64,000 bases of DNA from Actinomyces timonensis DSM 23838 (GTDB lineage: Bacteria; Actinomycetota; Actinomycetes; Actinomycetales; Actinomycetaceae). Shown piece by piece: positions 61,745 through 64,000 of this stretch (its first letter is position 1; every line of letters starts with the position of its first letter). The DNA is taken from the NCBI RefSeq assembly GCF_000295095.1, contig NZ_JH806633.1:345235-409234 (forward strand). The letters are read 5' to 3'. Made by a program: the position numbers and the translations under genes. The notes below the pieces were generated by a model. The model ran no database searches, was not told the DNA's origin, and saw nothing but the letters and a program-made list of their open reading frames with translations.

Positions 61745-62617
61745 GTGGGATACCGAGGCATGAAGGCCGCCGCTGGCCCCGCCATGGAGATGCTCTACCA
61801 GCCATGGATCAGGGGCGAGGAGCACATTCCCGCCGAGGGGGCGGCGATCCTCGCCTCGAACCATCTGGCGGTCATCGACTCCTTCTTCCTGCCGCTGCTC
61901 ATCGACCGCGAGGTGGCGTTCATCGGCAAGTCCGACTACTTCACCGGCAAGGGCGTCAAGGGCTGGGCGGTCAAGCGCTTCATGACGGCCGTGGGCACGA
62001 TCCCGGTGGACCGCTCGGGCGGCAAGGCCTCCCAGGCGGCCCTCCAGGCGGGGATCGACCGCCTGCGGGCGGGCGAGCTCTTCGGCATCTACCCGGAGGG
62101 CACGCGCAGCCCCGATGGGCGCATGTACCGCGGCAAGACGGGCGTGGCGCGCATCGCCCTGGCGACGGGCGCGCCGATCATCCCCGTGGCGATGATCGGC
62201 TCGAATATCGCCCAGCCGATCGGGCAGGTCATCCCCTCCACGCGGCACCGCGTGGGCATCGTCGTGGGGGAGCCGTTGGACTTCTCGCGCTACCGGGGGC
62301 TGGAGAACGACCGCTTCGTACTGCGCTCGATCACCGATGAGGTCATGTACGCGCTCATGTCCCTGTCCGGGCAGGAGTACGTGGATGTCTACGCGGCGGA
62401 CGTGAAGAAGCTGATGGACACGGAGAAGATCACGGCCGTGGAGGCCACGGACCGCCTGCTCGCCCAGCAGGCCGGCTCCCGCCCCGCCGCCCCGGTGGCG
62501 GCCCCCGGCGGCCGCCCCGCTCCCGAAGTCACCGTCCCCGAGCCCCCCGTCGATGATCCCGAGGACGAGCCCTGCGACGACGGCGAGCCCGCCGAGGATC
62601 AGACTCCCGAGTCCTGA
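61745..62617 (+). CDS. plsC: 1-acyl-sn-glycerol-3-phosphate acyltransferase (PlsC family)
   Basis: This enzyme acylates lysophosphatidate in phospholipid synthesis. The 290-aa protein has the H-x4-D motif in ILASNHLAVIDSFFLPLLID, AFIGKSDYFTGKGVKGWAVK, the substrate motif FGIYPEGTRSPDGRMYRGKT and PIIPVAMIGSN. The last 60 residues are Pro/Glu/Asp-rich and disordered. GTG 61745 has AGGAGG upstream. It is divergent from the exonuclease and followed by a short hairpin. Confidence 0.92.
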   Translation: MGYRGMKAAAGPAMEMLYQPWIRGEEHIPAEGAAILASNHLAVIDSFFLPLLIDREVAFIGKSDYFTGKGVKGWAVKRFMTAVGTIPVDRSGGKASQAALQAGIDRLRAGELFGIYPEGTRSPDGRMYRGKTGVARIALATGAPIIPVAMIGSNIAQPIGQVIPSTRHRVGIVVGEPLDFSRYRGLENDRFVLRSITDEVMYALMSLSGQEYVDVYAADVKKLMDTEKITAVEATDRLLAQQAGSRPAAPVAAPGGRPAPEVTVPEPPVDDPEDEPCDDGEPAEDQTPES

Positions 62618-62621
62618 GCCC

Positions 62622-62641
62622 CGGGCGCGGCGACGCGCCCG
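62622..62641 (+). terminator. Short hairpin after plsC
   Basis: CGGGCGC (62622-62628), a 6-nt loop and GCGCCCG (62635-62641), beginning 5 bp after the stop. No T tract. Confidence 0.5.
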
Positions 62642-62733
62642 CATCGGCACGTGGGTCCCAGGGCTGGGCACGGGCCCGGCCAGCGCGGCTAGGATGAGGG
62701 CTGTCACTTCTCACCTTCACCGAAAGGCTCACG

Positions 62734-63963
62734 ATGACGATCCGTCGCGTCGCCCTGCTCACCGCGGGCGGCTTCGCCCCTTGCCTCTCCGCCGCCGTCG
62801 GCGACCTCATCGAGCGCTACACCGAAGTCGCCCCCGACGTTGAGATCATCGCCTACCAGTACGGCTACCACGGCCTGCTCACCGGCAACTACGTCGTCGT
62901 CGACGCCGAGGGCCGCAAGAACGCCGGCCTCCTGCGCGAGTTCGGCGGCTCCCCGATCGGCAACTCCCGCGTCAAGCTCACCAACGCCAAGAACCTCGTC
63001 GAGCGCGGCCTCGTCGCCGAGGGCGTCGACCCCCTCAAGTTCGCGGCCGAGCAGTTGCGCAAGGACGGCGTCGACGTCCTGCACACCATCGGCGGCGACG
63101 ACACCAACACCACCGCCGCGGATCTGGCCGCCTACCTCCACGAGAACGACTACGAGCTCACCGTCGTCGGCCTGCCCAAGACCATCGACAACGACGTCGT
63201 CCCGATCCGCCAGTCCCTCGGCGCCTGGACCGCCGCCGAGGAGGGCGCCGGATTCGCCTTCAACGTCATCGGCGAGCACCGCTCCAACCCGCGCATGCTC
63301 ATCGTCCACGAGTGCATGGGCCGCAACTGCGGCTACCTCACCGCCGAGACCGCCCGCCGCTACCACGAGCTGCTCAAAACCAAGCAGTGGGCCCCCTCGC
63401 TGGGCCTGTCCCGTGAGCGCTGGGACGTCCACGCCGTCTTCCTGCCCGAGGCCAAGCTCGACATCGCCGCCGAGGCCAAGCGCCTCAAGGCCATCATGGA
63501 TGAGCAGGGCAACGTCAACATCTTCCTGTCCGAGGGCGCCGGCGTCCCCGAGATCATCGCCGAGATGGAGGCCAAGGGCGAGGAGGTCCAGCGCGACCCC
63601 TTCGGCCACGTCAAGCTCGACACCATCAACCCCGGCCAGTGGTTCGCCAAGCAGTTCGCCTCGCTCATCGGCGCCGAGAAGGTCATGGTCCAGAAGTCCG
63701 GCTACTACTCGCGCGCCGCGCACGCCAACGCAGAGGACCTCGCCCTCATCAAGAAGATGTGCGACCTCGCCGTCGACTGCGCCCTGCGCGGCGAGTCCGG
63801 CGTCATCGGCCAGGACGAGGAGAACGGCGACGCCCTCGGCGCCATCCCGTTCCCCCGCATCGCCGGAGGCAAGCCCTTCGACATCACCCAGCCCTGGTTC
63901 ACCGAGCTCATGAGCGAGCTTGGCCAGTCCGTCGCCCCGGCCGAGACCGCCCCGGAGCACTGA
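62734..63963 (+). CDS. pfp: PPi-dependent 6-phosphofructokinase
   Basis: The enzyme interconverts fructose-6-phosphate and fructose-1,6-bisphosphate using pyrophosphate. The 409-aa protein has LLTAGGFAPCLSAAVGDLIE at the start, LHTIGGDDTNTTAADLAAYL, in which GGDDT marks PPi rather than ATP use (GGDGS in ATP enzymes), then GLPKTIDNDVVPIRQSLGAW and HECMGRNCGYLTAETARRY. The match is to the actinobacterial PPi-PFK group. A TAGGAT box (62690-62695) and GAAAGG site precede ATG 62734. The reaction is reversible, so it can serve gluconeogenesis and, with glgC, sugar storage. Confidence 0.93.
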   Translation: MTIRRVALLTAGGFAPCLSAAVGDLIERYTEVAPDVEIIAYQYGYHGLLTGNYVVVDAEGRKNAGLLREFGGSPIGNSRVKLTNAKNLVERGLVAEGVDPLKFAAEQLRKDGVDVLHTIGGDDTNTTAADLAAYLHENDYELTVVGLPKTIDNDVVPIRQSLGAWTAAEEGAGFAFNVIGEHRSNPRMLIVHECMGRNCGYLTAETARRYHELLKTKQWAPSLGLSRERWDVHAVFLPEAKLDIAAEAKRLKAIMDEQGNVNIFLSEGAGVPEIIAEMEAKGEEVQRDPFGHVKLDTINPGQWFAKQFASLIGAEKVMVQKSGYYSRAAHANAEDLALIKKMCDLAVDCALRGESGVIGQDEENGDALGAIPFPRIAGGKPFDITQPWFTELMSELGQSVAPAETAPEH

Positions 63964-64000
63964 GCTAGTCGCCCTCGGCCGCCTGAGGCCGGGACCGCCA

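Overview
The window is 64 kb of high-GC DNA from an actinobacterium, most likely Actinomyces or a close relative (Actinomycetaceae). Four things point there: the overall GC bias with GTG and TTG starts; actinobacterial gene neighbourhoods (hrcA-dnaJ-rsmE, phoH-ybeY-corC-era, recO-uppS, divergent glgC/glgA); actinobacterial families (DUF3097, DUF6318, DEDD/GIY-YIG exonuclease, GGDDT-type PPi phosphofructokinase); and about a dozen starts that sit 5-7 nt behind a TANNNT -10 box, as in leaderless actinobacterial mRNAs. It reads as chromosome, not as a phage or plasmid. I saw no tRNA, rRNA, CRISPR array or insertion sequence.

Layout. 1-2.3 kb: end of a Na+/H+ antiporter and a GlpT-type transporter. 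2.3-7.4 kb: DUF3097, CIRCE-controlled hrcA-dnaJ, yggS and rsmE. 7.4-15.5 kb is the accessory stretch: a TetR-regulated ABC-2 exporter, a SatD gene with an AT-rich promoter, a SatD-partner membrane gene broken by one in-frame TAA, an unrecognised 430-aa helical protein, a DMT permease, an AT-rich gene also broken by one in-frame TAA, and two copies of a 64-bp palindromic repeat. 15.5-23.3 kb: the overlapping phoH-ybeY-corC-era operon, then putA. 23.3-26.5 kb: an acyltransferase behind a 16-aa leader ORF, and an ABC-2 exporter with its own XRE regulator. 26.5-30.4 kb: a leucine leader peptide, leuA, recO and uppS. 30.4-35.9 kb: a zinc locus (zur, znuA, znuC, znuB) running into a glutamine amidotransferase and a glutamate-cysteine ligase homologue. 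36-41.7 kb: glyS, YibE/F, dusB, an enoyl reductase and a SixA phosphatase. 41.7-48.9 kb: secreted PKD and DUF6318 proteins, serB, glgC, glgA/glgM and two unknown genes. 49-64 kb: a YlmA-like ATPase, nfeD-SPFH, an rRNA/tRNA methyltransferase, a beta-glucoside PTS permease, ABC-F, an A-type Fe-S carrier, a tandem FKBP lipoprotein, superoxide dismutase, a receiver-like protein, the DEDD/GIY-YIG nuclease, plsC and PPi-pfk.

Most genes are housekeeping. The main interest lies in regulation and in the accessory stretch: recurrent leaderless starts, two tiny ORFs whose stops overlap the next start codon, dyads on promoters next to probable regulators, a 22-bp dispersed repeat family at three or more intergenic sites, a tandem 22-bp-spaced operator upstream of zur, a DnaA-box pair, and two genes each interrupted by a single in-frame UAA within 3.3 kb.
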